Source: CAKXIK01 sp050947015 (GTDB lineage Bacteria; Bacillota; Clostridia; Oscillospirales; Acutalibacteraceae). From it: DNA of 64,000 bases. This document shows positions 33,419 to 42,582 of the stretch, piece after piece (position 1 is the stretch's first letter; every line of letters begins with the position of its first letter). Under the pieces are notes generated by a model. It did no database searches. It saw nothing but the letters and a program-made list of their open reading frames with translations, and had not been told where the DNA came from. The position numbers and the translations under genes were made by a program. Location: positions 37,795-101,794 of the forward strand of contig JBMNVT010000007.1 in assembly GCA_050947015.1 (NCBI GenBank), in the 5' to 3' direction.

Positions 33419-36034
33419 TTGGCGGAATATTCACCTATGATGCAGCAATACCTGAGCGTCAAGGAGCAGTATAAAAACTGCATCCTGTTTTACCGGCTCG
33501 GCGATTTTTATGAAATGTTTTTTGACGACGCAAAGCTTGTCGCAAAGGAGCTGGAGCTGACGCTGACCGGCCGCGGCTGCGGACAGGAGGAGCGCGCGCC
33601 GATGTGCGGCGTGCCATACCACAGTGCCGAAAGCTACATTGCCCGCCTGATTGCAAAGGGCTATAAGGTCGCCATTTGCGAACAGATGGAAGACCCGGCG
33701 ACCGCAAAAGGGCTGGTCAAGCGCGACATCGTCCGCGTGGTGACGCCGGGAACCATTCTGGAAGGCAGTATGCTGGACGAAACGCGCAATAATTATATCG
33801 CTTCCGTTTATCTTGCGGAAAACCGCTGCGGCGTCTGCTTTGCCGATATTTCCACCGGAGAGGTTTACGGAACGGAGCTTTTGCTGCCGGAGGGCGAATG
33901 CGCCTCCCTGCGCGACGAACTGGCGCGGTATCAGCCAAAGGAACTGCTGTTCAACGGCGCGGTGATGCAGCTGAGCGAGATCGGCGCCTTTTGCCGCGAA
34001 CGCCTGCACGCATCGGGCGAGCTGCTCGACGACGAACGGTTCGACAGGGCGGCCTGCCGCGAACGAGTGCTGCGGCAGTTTGAAAAGGACGATCTTCCGG
34101 CGCTCTCGCTGCCGGAGGAAAGCAACATCGTTCCGGCGCTCGGCGCGCTGCTCGGTTACCTGGAGGAAACGCAGCGCACCGGAATTGAGCGCATCAATTC
34201 GCTTTCACTTTACTCGCAGGCGCAGTATATGCGGCTCGACCTTTCCGCCCGGCGGAATCTGGAGCTGACGGAAACCATGCGAAGCAAGGAAAAACGCGGC
34301 ACGCTGCTCTGGGTGCTTGACCGGACGCAGACCGCGATGGGAAAACGGCTGATTCGCACCTGTATCGAACGCCCGCTGATGCAGTGCGCGCATATCCTGC
34401 GCCGCCACGATGCTGTGGAGGAGCTGGTGAACGATCCGGTCCTGCGGGAGACGGTGCGCTCGCAGCTGACCGGAATCTTTGACCTGGAACGGCTGATGAC
34501 GCGCGTGGTCTATGGCTCGGCAGGAGGGCGCGAGCTGCGCTCTCTCTGCTCTACCGCACAGAAGCTGCCCGCCCTGCGGGAGGCGCTGGAACCGGTAAAG
34601 TGCTCGCTGCTGACGGAGATTCTGCGGGAGATCGATCCGCTGGAGGATCTTTGTGAGCTGGTAGATCGCGCCATTGTGGAGGATCCGCCGATCACGGTGC
34701 GTGAGGGCGGGATCATCCGTGAAGGCTACAATGCCGAATTGGACGCGCTGCGCAGTGATATGACCGACGGCAAAGGCTTTATTGCCCGAATTGAAGCGCA
34801 GGAGAAGGAAAGAACCGGGATCCGCACGCTCAAGGTCGGTTATAACCGCGTTTTCGGCTATTACATCGAGGTTTCCAATTCGTTCAAGGATTCCGTTCCG
34901 CCCGAATACATACGCAAACAGACGCTGACCAACGGCGAACGCTACATCACGCCGGAGCTAAAGCAGCTGGAAGGCCGCATTCTCGGCGCTCAGGAGCGTT
35001 CGGTGCAGATGGAATACCAGCTGTTCGACGAGGTGCGCAGAACTGTCGCCGCCCAGCTGGAGCGCATTCAGAAAACGGCGCAGGCCATTGCTCAGCTCGA
35101 TGTTCTGGCCTCGTTTGCGGAAACGGCTTCTGCGCAGAACTATTGCCGCCCGCAGATGAATCTGGACGGTAGGATCGTTCTGAAAAACAGCCGCCATCCG
35201 GTGGTGGAGGCGCTTTCGGAATCGCCGTTCGTGCCCAACGACGTGCTCTTGGATCAGAATGAAAACCGCGTGGCAATCATTACCGGGCCGAACATGGCCG
35301 GAAAATCGACCTATATGCGGCAGACGGCGCTGATCTGCCTGATGGCGCAGTGCGGCAGCTTTGTTCCGGCGCAGACGGCGGAGCTTGGGATTGTGGACGG
35401 AATTTACACCCGCGTCGGTGCATCGGACGATCTTTCTTCCGGGCAGTCTACTTTTATGGTGGAAATGAGCGAGGTGGCCGATATTTTGCACAGCGCAACG
35501 AAGGACAGTCTGCTGATCCTTGATGAGATCGGCAGAGGCACCTCCACCTATGACGGAATGAGCATTGCGCGCGCCGTGCTGGAATATGTGGCGGACAAAC
35601 GCCGTCTCGGCGCCAAAACCATGTTTGCAACGCATTACCACGAGCTGACCGCCATGGAAGAGACCATCGGCGGCGTGAAAAATTATAATATCGCCGTGAA
35701 AAAGCACGGCGATGAGATCACGTTTTTGCGGCGGATCGTGCGCGGCGGCGCGGACGACAGTTTCGGTATCGAGGTCGCAAAGCTGGCCGGTGTGCCGGAG
35801 CCGGTGATCCGCCGGGCGAAAAAAATATTAAAAGAAATGGAATCCGAAGGGGCTGCCGAGCCAAAACGTGCCCGCGTGGAAGAATCTGACGGAGACGGCG
35901 GCCAATTGACGATGGTTCCCGCGGCGCAGACCGAGATTCTGGAAACATTGAAAAACCTTGATCCGAACGTTCTTTCGCCAATTGAAGCAATGAACACGCT
36001 GTTTACGCTTTGGCAAAGGGCACAGAAGCTTTGA
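33419..36034 (+). CDS. mutS: DNA mismatch repair protein MutS
   Basis: An 871-residue MutS1 mismatch-recognition ATPase. The N-terminal Phe-x-Glu mismatch wedge is in YRLGDFYEMFFDDAK (Phe30, Glu32). Domains II-IV follow. The ATPase domain has Walker A ITGPNMAGKSTYMRQTALIC (about 622), SSGQSTFMVEMSEV, Walker B LLILDEIGRGTSTYDG and ATHYHELTAM. The C-terminal dimerisation region reads PNVLSPIEAMNTLFTLWQ. The start is TTG 33419 behind GGGAGGAAAGG, with the next in-frame ATGs inside conserved sequence. It precedes mutL by 55 bp, as in most Firmicutes. Confidence 0.97.
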   Translation: MAEYSPMMQQYLSVKEQYKNCILFYRLGDFYEMFFDDAKLVAKELELTLTGRGCGQEERAPMCGVPYHSAESYIARLIAKGYKVAICEQMEDPATAKGLVKRDIVRVVTPGTILEGSMLDETRNNYIASVYLAENRCGVCFADISTGEVYGTELLLPEGECASLRDELARYQPKELLFNGAVMQLSEIGAFCRERLHASGELLDDERFDRAACRERVLRQFEKDDLPALSLPEESNIVPALGALLGYLEETQRTGIERINSLSLYSQAQYMRLDLSARRNLELTETMRSKEKRGTLLWVLDRTQTAMGKRLIRTCIERPLMQCAHILRRHDAVEELVNDPVLRETVRSQLTGIFDLERLMTRVVYGSAGGRELRSLCSTAQKLPALREALEPVKCSLLTEILREIDPLEDLCELVDRAIVEDPPITVREGGIIREGYNAELDALRSDMTDGKGFIARIEAQEKERTGIRTLKVGYNRVFGYYIEVSNSFKDSVPPEYIRKQTLTNGERYITPELKQLEGRILGAQERSVQMEYQLFDEVRRTVAAQLERIQKTAQAIAQLDVLASFAETASAQNYCRPQMNLDGRIVLKNSRHPVVEALSESPFVPNDVLLDQNENRVAIITGPNMAGKSTYMRQTALICLMAQCGSFVPAQTAELGIVDGIYTRVGASDDLSSGQSTFMVEMSEVADILHSATKDSLLILDEIGRGTSTYDGMSIARAVLEYVADKRRLGAKTMFATHYHELTAMEETIGGVKNYNIAVKKHGDEITFLRRIVRGGADDSFGIEVAKLAGVPEPVIRRAKKILKEMESEGAAEPKRARVEESDGDGGQLTMVPAAQTEILETLKNLDPNVLSPIEAMNTLFTLWQRAQKL

Positions 36035-36089
36035 AGGAAGGGTGCAGATTCCCTTAATTTTCTATATTTTGCGCGCGTGAGGTGGTATA

Positions 36090-38150
36090 ATGGCAAAGAT
36101 CAATGTGCTGGATAAGCAGCTTGCGGAGTTGATTGCAGCAGGCGAGGTGGTGGAACGCCCTGCCTCGGCGGCAAAAGAACTGGTGGAAAACGCGGTCGAT
36201 GCCGGCGCCACAAGCATTACGGTCGAGATCCAGAACGGCGGCGTTACGTTTCTGCGCGTTTCGGACAACGGCTGCGGCATTGCGCGGGAGGATGTACCCC
36301 TCGCGTTTCTGCGCCACGCTACCAGCAAAATCAGAAGTCAGGACGATCTTGCCGGAATCGGTACGCTTGGCTTCCGGGGAGAGGCGCTTGCCTCCGTCTG
36401 CGCAATGGCGCGTGTGGAGCTGCTCACCCGAACCGAAGAGGAGCTTGCCGGAACGCGCTATGTGATCGAGGGCGGAATTGAAAAAAGCTGCGAGGATGCG
36501 GGGTGCCCGGTGGGAACCACTATTTTGGTGCGCGACCTGTTCTATAATACCCCCGCCCGGATGAAGTTTTTGAAAAAGGATGTTTCCGAAGGAAATGCGG
36601 TTGCGGGCGTAGTGGACAAAGCAGCCCTCTCTCATCCGGAGATCGCGTTCCGCTTTCTGCGCGACGGAAAGGAAACGCTGCGAACACCGGGGGACGGAAA
36701 ACTGAAATCCGCTATTTTTGCGGTTTACGGTCGGCAGTTTGTTTCAGGGCTGATCCCCGTGGAATATTTGCTCGGTGCGGTGCGGGTGAGCGGTTTTGTG
36801 TCCCGCCCGGCAGATGCACGTCCCTCCCGAGCCATGCAGAGCTTTTACATCAACGGCCGCTTTGTCAAAAGCCGAACGGCCGGCGCGGCAGTGGACGAGG
36901 CCGCTAAAGGCAGCGTTATGGTGGGAAAATATCTTTCCTGCGTGCTGCATCTGACGGTGCCGGCTGCGGCGGTGGACGTCAACGTTCATCCCGCAAAAAT
37001 TGAGGTTCGGTTTGTAACGGAGCGGCCGATTTTTGACGCGGTGTATCATGCCGTCAAATCGGCGCTGGCGCAGGGAGACCGCCCTGCGGAGCTTCGGCTT
37101 CCGCAGCAGGAACCAAAGCAGCAAGGTCGGGCACAACCGACACCGACGGCGGAGCCTTTGCACAGCAGGCTTAACGACGCGGCGGGCGGCGGGTATTTTG
37201 TGCAAAAATTTCCGCCGCAGCAGGTGCTCAGCGGTTTTTTGCAAAAGTCTGCCCCCCGCGCGGAAGCAGAGGAACCGCCTCGGCCTATACAGACAGGCAT
37301 TGAACGCCTGCCTGTGAAGAATGCTGATGCTGCCGACGAGGAATACGTTATCGAAAAACCGTCTCTGCGCCCGTTTGGTTCGCCTCTGCCGGAAAAAGCG
37401 GCAGATCTTCCGCGGGTGGAAGAAGATCGCTTTGAAAAAACGGAACTTCCCCAAAAAGAAGAGAGCCTGTTGGCAGAACCGAAGACTGCTGTCGGGCAAG
37501 TGCCAAAGGATGAATCGGCTGCAGCTGCGGCGGAGCCTGGGGCCGAACAGTCGGAGCCATTCACCGCCGAACCGGAAAGCCGACCTCTGCGCTTTGTAGG
37601 CGAGGTGTTCGGAACCTATATTCTGCTGGAATCGGCGGACGAGCTCGTTTTTATCGATAAGCACGCCGCACATGAGCGCATCCTTTACGAAAAACTGCGG
37701 GCACAGCAGGGCGAACGCTATGCGCAGCAGCTGCTCAGTCCGGTCACGGTAACGATGGACAAGGATTCCTATTCAGCGCTTCTTGCCGCCCGCGAGCAGC
37801 TGAGCAGAGCAGGGTTCGAACTGGAGGATTTCGGCGGGGGAACACTTCTGGTGCGCAGCGCGCCGCTTTCCTTTGGGGAGCAGGATATCACCGACGCACT
37901 GTTTGAAATTGCCGCCCATCTGCAGGAAAACCGCCGCGATATTTCCACGGAACACGACGATTGGCTGCTGCACAACATCGCATGCCGCGCCGCCGTCAAG
38001 GGCGGTGACAAAAGCAGCGAGCGGGAACTGACGGCGCTTGCCCAGCAGCTGCATGAACACCCCGAGATCCGCTATTGCCCGCATGGACGCCCGGTTTATC
38101 TTTCCATGAAAAAGCGCGAGCTGGAAAAGCAGTTCGGGCGGATTCCATAA
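36090..38150 (+). CDS. mutL: DNA mismatch repair protein MutL
   Basis: A 686-residue MutL. GHKL ATPase domain (1-330): VVERPASAAKELVENAVDAG, DNGCGI, RHATSKI, LGFRGEALASV. A long variable linker (about 335-490) rich in Pro, Glu and Ala follows, then the C-terminal endonuclease/dimer domain. The metal motif reads DKHAAHERILYE, where most endonuclease-type MutLs have DQHA. The zinc-site elements ACRAAVKGGDKS and CPHGRPVYL are present, so nicking activity is likely. ATG 36090 follows GAGGTGG. A TATAAT overlapping the start is probably chance. Confidence 0.96.
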   Translation: MAKINVLDKQLAELIAAGEVVERPASAAKELVENAVDAGATSITVEIQNGGVTFLRVSDNGCGIAREDVPLAFLRHATSKIRSQDDLAGIGTLGFRGEALASVCAMARVELLTRTEEELAGTRYVIEGGIEKSCEDAGCPVGTTILVRDLFYNTPARMKFLKKDVSEGNAVAGVVDKAALSHPEIAFRFLRDGKETLRTPGDGKLKSAIFAVYGRQFVSGLIPVEYLLGAVRVSGFVSRPADARPSRAMQSFYINGRFVKSRTAGAAVDEAAKGSVMVGKYLSCVLHLTVPAAAVDVNVHPAKIEVRFVTERPIFDAVYHAVKSALAQGDRPAELRLPQQEPKQQGRAQPTPTAEPLHSRLNDAAGGGYFVQKFPPQQVLSGFLQKSAPRAEAEEPPRPIQTGIERLPVKNADAADEEYVIEKPSLRPFGSPLPEKAADLPRVEEDRFEKTELPQKEESLLAEPKTAVGQVPKDESAAAAAEPGAEQSEPFTAEPESRPLRFVGEVFGTYILLESADELVFIDKHAAHERILYEKLRAQQGERYAQQLLSPVTVTMDKDSYSALLAAREQLSRAGFELEDFGGGTLLVRSAPLSFGEQDITDALFEIAAHLQENRRDISTEHDDWLLHNIACRAAVKGGDKSSERELTALAQQLHEHPEIRYCPHGRPVYLSMKKRELEKQFGRIP

Positions 38151-38265
38151 AGGTAGAAGAAAACGAAATAGTACAGGATTCTTTCGTTCCGACATCAGGA
38201 AAAGGGGAAAGAGTTTAACAGGCCGGGGCAAGATCCCGAGTTGGCTGCAAGGAGACGGCATCACG

Positions 38266-39210
38266 ATGAAAACAGAAAAGATCCCGATGGTCTGCGTCGT
38301 GGGGCCGACAGCTTCCGGGAAAACGGCGCTGGCAGTGGAGCTTGCGCAGCGATTTGGCGGCGAGGTGATCTCCGCCGATTCGATGCAGATTTACCGCGAA
38401 ATGCAGATCGGTACCGCGCGCCCCACCGAAGCGGAGATGCAGGGCATTGCGCACCACCTGACCGGATTTCTGCCGTTGGAGCAGTCGTATAGCGTCGCCC
38501 GCTTTGTGCAGGACGCCGCCCGGTGCGCAGAAGATATTTTTTGCCGCGGAAAGCTGCCGGTGCTGGCAGGCGGAACGGGGCTTTATGTTTCCTCTCTCGT
38601 GAACGGAATCGAATTTGCGGAAGAAACGCGGGATCCCGGGCTGCGCAGCGAGCTGCAGCAGAGAGCGGCGGAACAGGGAGGAGAAGCGCTGCTTGCGGAG
38701 CTTGCACAGTTCGACCCCGAAACGGCTGTGCGCCTGCACCCGAACAATCTCGGACGTATCATTCGTGCGATTGAAATTTACCGGAAGACGGGCGTTACCA
38801 TGAGCGAACAGCAGCGCCGCTCACGGGAAAAGGGATCGCCGTACCGTCTTTGCATGCTTGGCGTCACCTTTGCCGACCGGCAAAAGCTTTACGACAGGAT
38901 CGATCGGCGCGTCGATGAAATGATGGCTGCCGGGCTGGAGAAGGAAGCCCGCCGCGTGCTGGCAATGCCCGGCGGAGCAACGGCATTACAGGCGATCGGC
39001 TACAAAGAGCTGGCACCGTTTCTGCGAGGGGAGTGCAGCCGGGAACAGGCGGTGGAAAACCTCAAACGCGAAACACGGCGCTACGCAAAACGGCAGCTGA
39101 CCTGGTTCCGGCGCGACGAACGCGTTTTCTGGCTGGAACGAGACCGGCTGTCCGGCGAGGAGCTGTTTTCCAAAGCGGCAATGCAGGTGGAAAAAGCGCT
39201 GGAACTGTGA
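38266..39210 (+). CDS. miaA: tRNA dimethylallyltransferase
   Basis: A 314-residue MiaA that transfers dimethylallyl to N6 of A37 in tRNAs reading UNN codons, giving the substrate of MiaB. Motifs: P-loop VVGPTASGKTALAVELAQRF, ISADSMQIYREMQIGTARPT, HHLTGFLPLEQSYSVARFV, PVLAGGTGLYVSSLVNGI and the C-terminal ETRRYAKRQLTWFRRDERVF. ATG 38266 follows AAGGAGACGG. It closes the miaB-mutSL block. The 115-bp gap after mutL holds no gene. Confidence 0.96.
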   Translation: MKTEKIPMVCVVGPTASGKTALAVELAQRFGGEVISADSMQIYREMQIGTARPTEAEMQGIAHHLTGFLPLEQSYSVARFVQDAARCAEDIFCRGKLPVLAGGTGLYVSSLVNGIEFAEETRDPGLRSELQQRAAEQGGEALLAELAQFDPETAVRLHPNNLGRIIRAIEIYRKTGVTMSEQQRRSREKGSPYRLCMLGVTFADRQKLYDRIDRRVDEMMAAGLEKEARRVLAMPGGATALQAIGYKELAPFLRGECSREQAVENLKRETRRYAKRQLTWFRRDERVFWLERDRLSGEELFSKAAMQVEKALEL

Positions 39211-39216
39211 TATAAT
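39207..39216 (+). promoter_or_regulatory. Extended -10 promoter candidate before the HlyD-like gene
   Basis: TGATATAAT (TG at 39208-39209, TATAAT at 39211-39216) overlaps the miaA stop codon. No good -35 is visible, as is usual for extended -10 promoters. It would start the HlyD-like/yggS/sepF/ylmH/divIVA block. Confidence 0.5.
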
Positions 39217-39264
39217 CAAAAACACAGGATATTTATCATTCGCGCAAAAAAGGAGGCGGCCGTG

Positions 39265-40539
39265 ATGGGCGCAAAAGTAAAAAAAAGCCTGATCGCTTTT
39301 CTGGCGTTTGTATTGGCGGCTTCCTATGTCGGTTATCATATTTACAAAAGCAGCGGCAGCAAATATAGCAGCGAAACGGTGCTGAACACAGCTTATTCGG
39401 AAACAATCAATGCAGAAATGCTCTTTTTGCGGGAGGAAACCGTGGTGGAGAATGCTGTTTCCGGCGGCGCGCTGCAATATGCGGTTTCCGACGGAACCAA
39501 GGTGAAGAAAAATGGCGTGGTAGCGCGCGTTTATGCCAGTGAGGATGAAATCTCCGCACAGGAGGAGCTTGCTCTGGTGCAAAAAGAGATTGCAACCTTT
39601 GAAACAATTGCCGGCCAGACAGAGATTGCGGGAACAAAGCCGGATGTCATCACCTCCCGGCTGCATGCTCGTCTTGTCAGCCTGCAGACCGCGCTGCGCT
39701 GCAATCGTACCGCAGATTTTGAAACGGCGCGTTCCGCTGTGCTGGAGGTTCTCTGTCAACAGCAGATCGTGACGGGAGAGGTGACCGGCTTTGCGGATAA
39801 ACTGACCGCGCTGCAGGCGAAGCGGGCAGAGCTGCTCAAAAAGATTACGCAGCCGCAAAGCGTGGTGTATGCGCCGGTTTCGGGCTATTTTTCCGGTACG
39901 GCAGACGGTTACGAGGGCGTGTTCGATCTTTCGCAGATCAGCTCGATTACCGCTGAACAAATCCGCACTCTCGCGCCGACGGAGGTTGCCGCCGGCGCAA
40001 TTGGGAAAATTGCGCCGAGTCATGTCTGGTACGCAGTGACGGTTCTTTCTGCTACAGATGCCCGCCGAATTTCACTTAACAGCGCAATTTATCTGATTGA
40101 TCCGGAGTCCGGGGAACGGATTCCCGTAACGGTTTCCGCGATCAATCAGACAGATGTGGAAAGCGAAGCGGCAGTGGTTCTGCGCGGCAGCACACTGGAC
40201 AGCACCATTTCGGGGCTGCGAAAAGAAAGCATGCAGATTGAAGTCGAACGATATTCCGGCGCGAGGGTACCGCGCAGCGCCGTTCACATTGAACACCGCA
40301 CCCGTACCGTAACAGACGAAAACGGTGACAGCAGCACGGAGGAAAAAGACGTGCAGGGCGTTTACATTATTTATGGCGAACAGCTGAAATTCCGTGAGAT
40401 TTTCCCGATTTACTGGGGGGACGATTTTGTGATCTGCGACCTGAGCGCGGGCGCAACCTTTGACGTCTCAATGTTGAAACTGTACGATCAGGTTGTTGTG
40501 GGAGGTAAGGATCTTTATGATGGAAAAGAAATTCGATGA
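39265..40539 (+). CDS. HlyD-like membrane-anchored adaptor protein of the division cluster
   Basis: A 424-residue protein with one N-terminal membrane anchor (KKSLIAFLAFVLAASYVGYH) and a large extracytoplasmic part. A lipoyl/barrel-sandwich half reads SGGALQYAVSDGTKVKKNGV. Then come a helical hairpin (about 95-200, EELALVQKEIATFETIAGQT), the second half PVSGYFSGTADGYEGVFDLS, and a C-terminal domain. This is the layout of HlyD/RND periplasmic adaptors. No ABC or RND partner is encoded nearby. The gene instead leads yggS-sepF-ylmH-divIVA and overlaps yggS by 23 bases, pointing to a cell-envelope or division role. ATG 39265 and GTG 39262 share an AAGGAGG site. Confidence 0.7.
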   Translation: MGAKVKKSLIAFLAFVLAASYVGYHIYKSSGSKYSSETVLNTAYSETINAEMLFLREETVVENAVSGGALQYAVSDGTKVKKNGVVARVYASEDEISAQEELALVQKEIATFETIAGQTEIAGTKPDVITSRLHARLVSLQTALRCNRTADFETARSAVLEVLCQQQIVTGEVTGFADKLTALQAKRAELLKKITQPQSVVYAPVSGYFSGTADGYEGVFDLSQISSITAEQIRTLAPTEVAAGAIGKIAPSHVWYAVTVLSATDARRISLNSAIYLIDPESGERIPVTVSAINQTDVESEAAVVLRGSTLDSTISGLRKESMQIEVERYSGARVPRSAVHIEHRTRTVTDENGDSSTEEKDVQGVYIIYGEQLKFREIFPIYWGDDFVICDLSAGATFDVSMLKLYDQVVVGGKDLYDGKEIR

Positions 40540-41254
40540 AGAGCTCAGCGAAAAGCTGGCCGCGGCGGAGGAAAATTTAAAGCGCGTGCGGGAACAGATG
40601 GCACAGGCGGAGCAGCGCGCAGGCAAAAAGCCCGGCGAGGTGATTTTGCTTGCAGCCACCAAAACCGTTGCACCCGAGGTAATCAACCGCGTGATTGCAC
40701 TAGGAGTGGATCATATCGGCGAGAACCGCGTGCAGGAACTTTGCGCCAAGTTTGACAGCCTGGAGCTTTCCCACTGCGAGGCGCAGATGATCGGTCACTT
40801 GCAGACGAATAAGGTTCGCCAGGTGGCGGATAAGGTCGATACCATCCAGTCGGTTGATTCGCTTCACCTTGCGCAGGAAATCAGCCGTATCTGCACAAAA
40901 CTGGGAAAAACGATGAACATTCTGGTCGAAGTAAACATCGGCGGGGAAGAAAACAAGTCGGGGATCTGCCCGGAGGGCGCGTGGGAGCTTTGTTGCGCGG
41001 CTGCAGAACTGCCCGGTATTCACGTCGGAGGGCTGATGACGATTCCGCCGGTTTGTGAAACCGAAGAACAGGCGCGGGGATATTTTTCAAAGATGAATCA
41101 ACTCTTTGTTGACATGAAAGGAAAAAAACATGATAATATAACTATGGATTGCCTTTCGATGGGGATGTCCGGCGATTTTGAAGCCGCAATTCTGGAAGGC
41201 GCCACGATGGTACGCGTTGGCTCTGCGATTTTTGGAAAGCGTATTTATCGCTGA
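40517..41254 (+). CDS. PLP homeostasis protein (YggS/YlmE family)
   Basis: A 245-residue pyridoxal-phosphate-binding protein with an alanine-racemase-like barrel. The PLP lysine is in ILLAATKTVAPEVINRVIA, followed by IGENRVQEL, MIGHLQTNKVRQV, VNIGGEENKSGI, GLMTIPP and SMGMSGDFEAAILEGATMVR. The family buffers PLP and affects amino- and keto-acid balance. It is the YlmE position in the Bacillus ylm cluster. ATG 40517 lies inside the end of the HlyD-like gene, behind GGGAGGTAAGG, which suggests coupled translation. Confidence 0.93.
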   Translation: MMEKKFDEELSEKLAAAEENLKRVREQMAQAEQRAGKKPGEVILLAATKTVAPEVINRVIALGVDHIGENRVQELCAKFDSLELSHCEAQMIGHLQTNKVRQVADKVDTIQSVDSLHLAQEISRICTKLGKTMNILVEVNIGGEENKSGICPEGAWELCCAAAELPGIHVGGLMTIPPVCETEEQARGYFSKMNQLFVDMKGKKHDNITMDCLSMGMSGDFEAAILEGATMVRVGSAIFGKRIYR

Positions 41255-41284
41255 TGAAAATATTACGATTGGGAGGAACTTGCA

Positions 41285-41755
41285 ATGGCCGGTTTTATGG
41301 ACAAGCTGAAAACGATCTGGTCTGACACGGAAAACGATGAAATGTATGAGGAAGAGGCAGCCGCGCCGGCTGTGGAGGAAGAGCACGAAATGCCAATCAC
41401 CCGCTCCAGTGCCGCGCCGCGCCGCCAATCTGCGGAAAACGCAGCCAACAAGGTGGTGAATATTCACGCTACCGCACAGCTGCAGGTGGTGCTTTCAAAG
41501 CCCGAAACCTTTGGAGAGGAAACGCGCGCGGTGGCCGACGAGTTGATTCAGATGCATACGGTTGTGCTGAATCTGGAAAACACCAACAAGGATGTTTCCC
41601 GCCGGATTATTGATTTTCTCAGCGGCGTTGCTTATGCAAACGGCGGCAAAATCAAGCGTGTTGCAACCAGCACCTATATTATTACGCCATATAATGTCGA
41701 TTTGACGGGAGACGACGTTCTCGATAAACTGGAAAACAATGGGGTATATTTCTGA
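41285..41755 (+). CDS. sepF: Cell division protein SepF
   Basis: A 156-residue SepF that bundles FtsZ filaments at the septum. N-terminal amphipathic membrane-binding helix MAGFMDKLKTIWS, an acidic linker, then the globular domain (about 65-150; KPETFGEETRAVADELIQMH, VLNLENTNKDVSRRIIDFLS, YIITPYNVDL). ATG 41285 follows GGGAGG. ylmH starts two bases after its stop. Confidence 0.94.
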   Translation: MAGFMDKLKTIWSDTENDEMYEEEAAAPAVEEEHEMPITRSSAAPRRQSAENAANKVVNIHATAQLQVVLSKPETFGEETRAVADELIQMHTVVLNLENTNKDVSRRIIDFLSGVAYANGGKIKRVATSTYIITPYNVDLTGDDVLDKLENNGVYF

Positions 41756-41757
41756 TT

Positions 41758-42528
41758 ATGAAGGCTTCCCGAGTTACACCGGTACAGGGGGACGCTGTGC
41801 TGCTGGCCCGCGTGAACGAGGCGCTGCAGAATGCCCGGTTTCGCTCGCAGCCGTCGTTTGTGGGCTTTCTCGACGAGCGGCAGGCGCTGTTGGCGTCCGG
41901 AGCGGCTGCACGGCAAAGAGACGTCCGGTTTGCTCTTGAGGGCGGTTACGAAGGAGCGGCGCGCGTGCTGTTCGGAGCGTTCCCGCTTTTTGTGGAGCCG
42001 GAGCGGGAGTCATTCCCGCTGGAGGCGGTGACGGTTTGCTTTCGTGCGGGCGCGCAGCTTTCGCACCGCGACCTGCTCGGTTCGCTGATGTCGCTCGGCG
42101 TGGAGCGGGATGTGCTTGGTGATCTGTTGCTGGAAGACGGGCGTGCTGTCTTTTTTGCCCGCAGTGAAATGGCGCCGTTCTTTGTGGATCAGCTGAAAAA
42201 AGTGGGTGGAGAGGGCGTTCGCGTCAGCGCAGGGGCACAGATGCCGCTGCCCGGCGGGGCAGGCTTTGCGGAGCTTTCCGCAACGATCGCTTCGGCGCGG
42301 CTGGACTGCGTAGTTGCGGCGCTTTGTAACTGCAGCCGCGGCGTTGCTGCAGAAATGATCGGCAAGGGCATGGTTTTGCTCAATTTTACCGAATGTACGG
42401 CTGTTGCGGCCGATGTTGCCGAAGAAGATCAGATTTCTGTCCGTGGCAAAGGAAAGTTTGCCATCGATCAGATGGGTCCTCAAACGAAAAAAGGCCGGTT
42501 GGGTTTTCGGGCCAGAAAATATATCTGA
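41758..42528 (+). CDS. ylmH: YlmH-family RNA-binding protein with S4 domain
   Basis: A 256-residue protein. The N-terminal YlmH RRM-like part includes FVGFLDERQALLASGAAA and LGSLMSLGVERDVLGDLL. The C-terminal S4 domain (about 180-250) includes ASARLDCVVAALCNCSRGVA and GMVLLNFTECTAVAADVAEE. In Bacillus YlmH binds ribosomes and helps rescue stalled nascent chains. The gene sits in the division cluster in most Firmicutes. There is no clear ribosome site, and the two-base gap after sepF suggests translational coupling. Confidence 0.92.
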   Translation: MKASRVTPVQGDAVLLARVNEALQNARFRSQPSFVGFLDERQALLASGAAARQRDVRFALEGGYEGAARVLFGAFPLFVEPERESFPLEAVTVCFRAGAQLSHRDLLGSLMSLGVERDVLGDLLLEDGRAVFFARSEMAPFFVDQLKKVGGEGVRVSAGAQMPLPGGAGFAELSATIASARLDCVVAALCNCSRGVAAEMIGKGMVLLNFTECTAVAADVAEEDQISVRGKGKFAIDQMGPQTKKGRLGFRARKYI

Positions 42529-42582
42529 ACCGCGCAGGACGGTTCGCAGAACAGAAAGCACGGAAAGAGAGTTGAGGCAGCG

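Noticed and set aside
36079..36094. TATAAT next to the mutL start as a promoter
   Set aside because: It overlaps the start codon and ribosome site and has no -35; a transcript from it would lack the mutL start signals.
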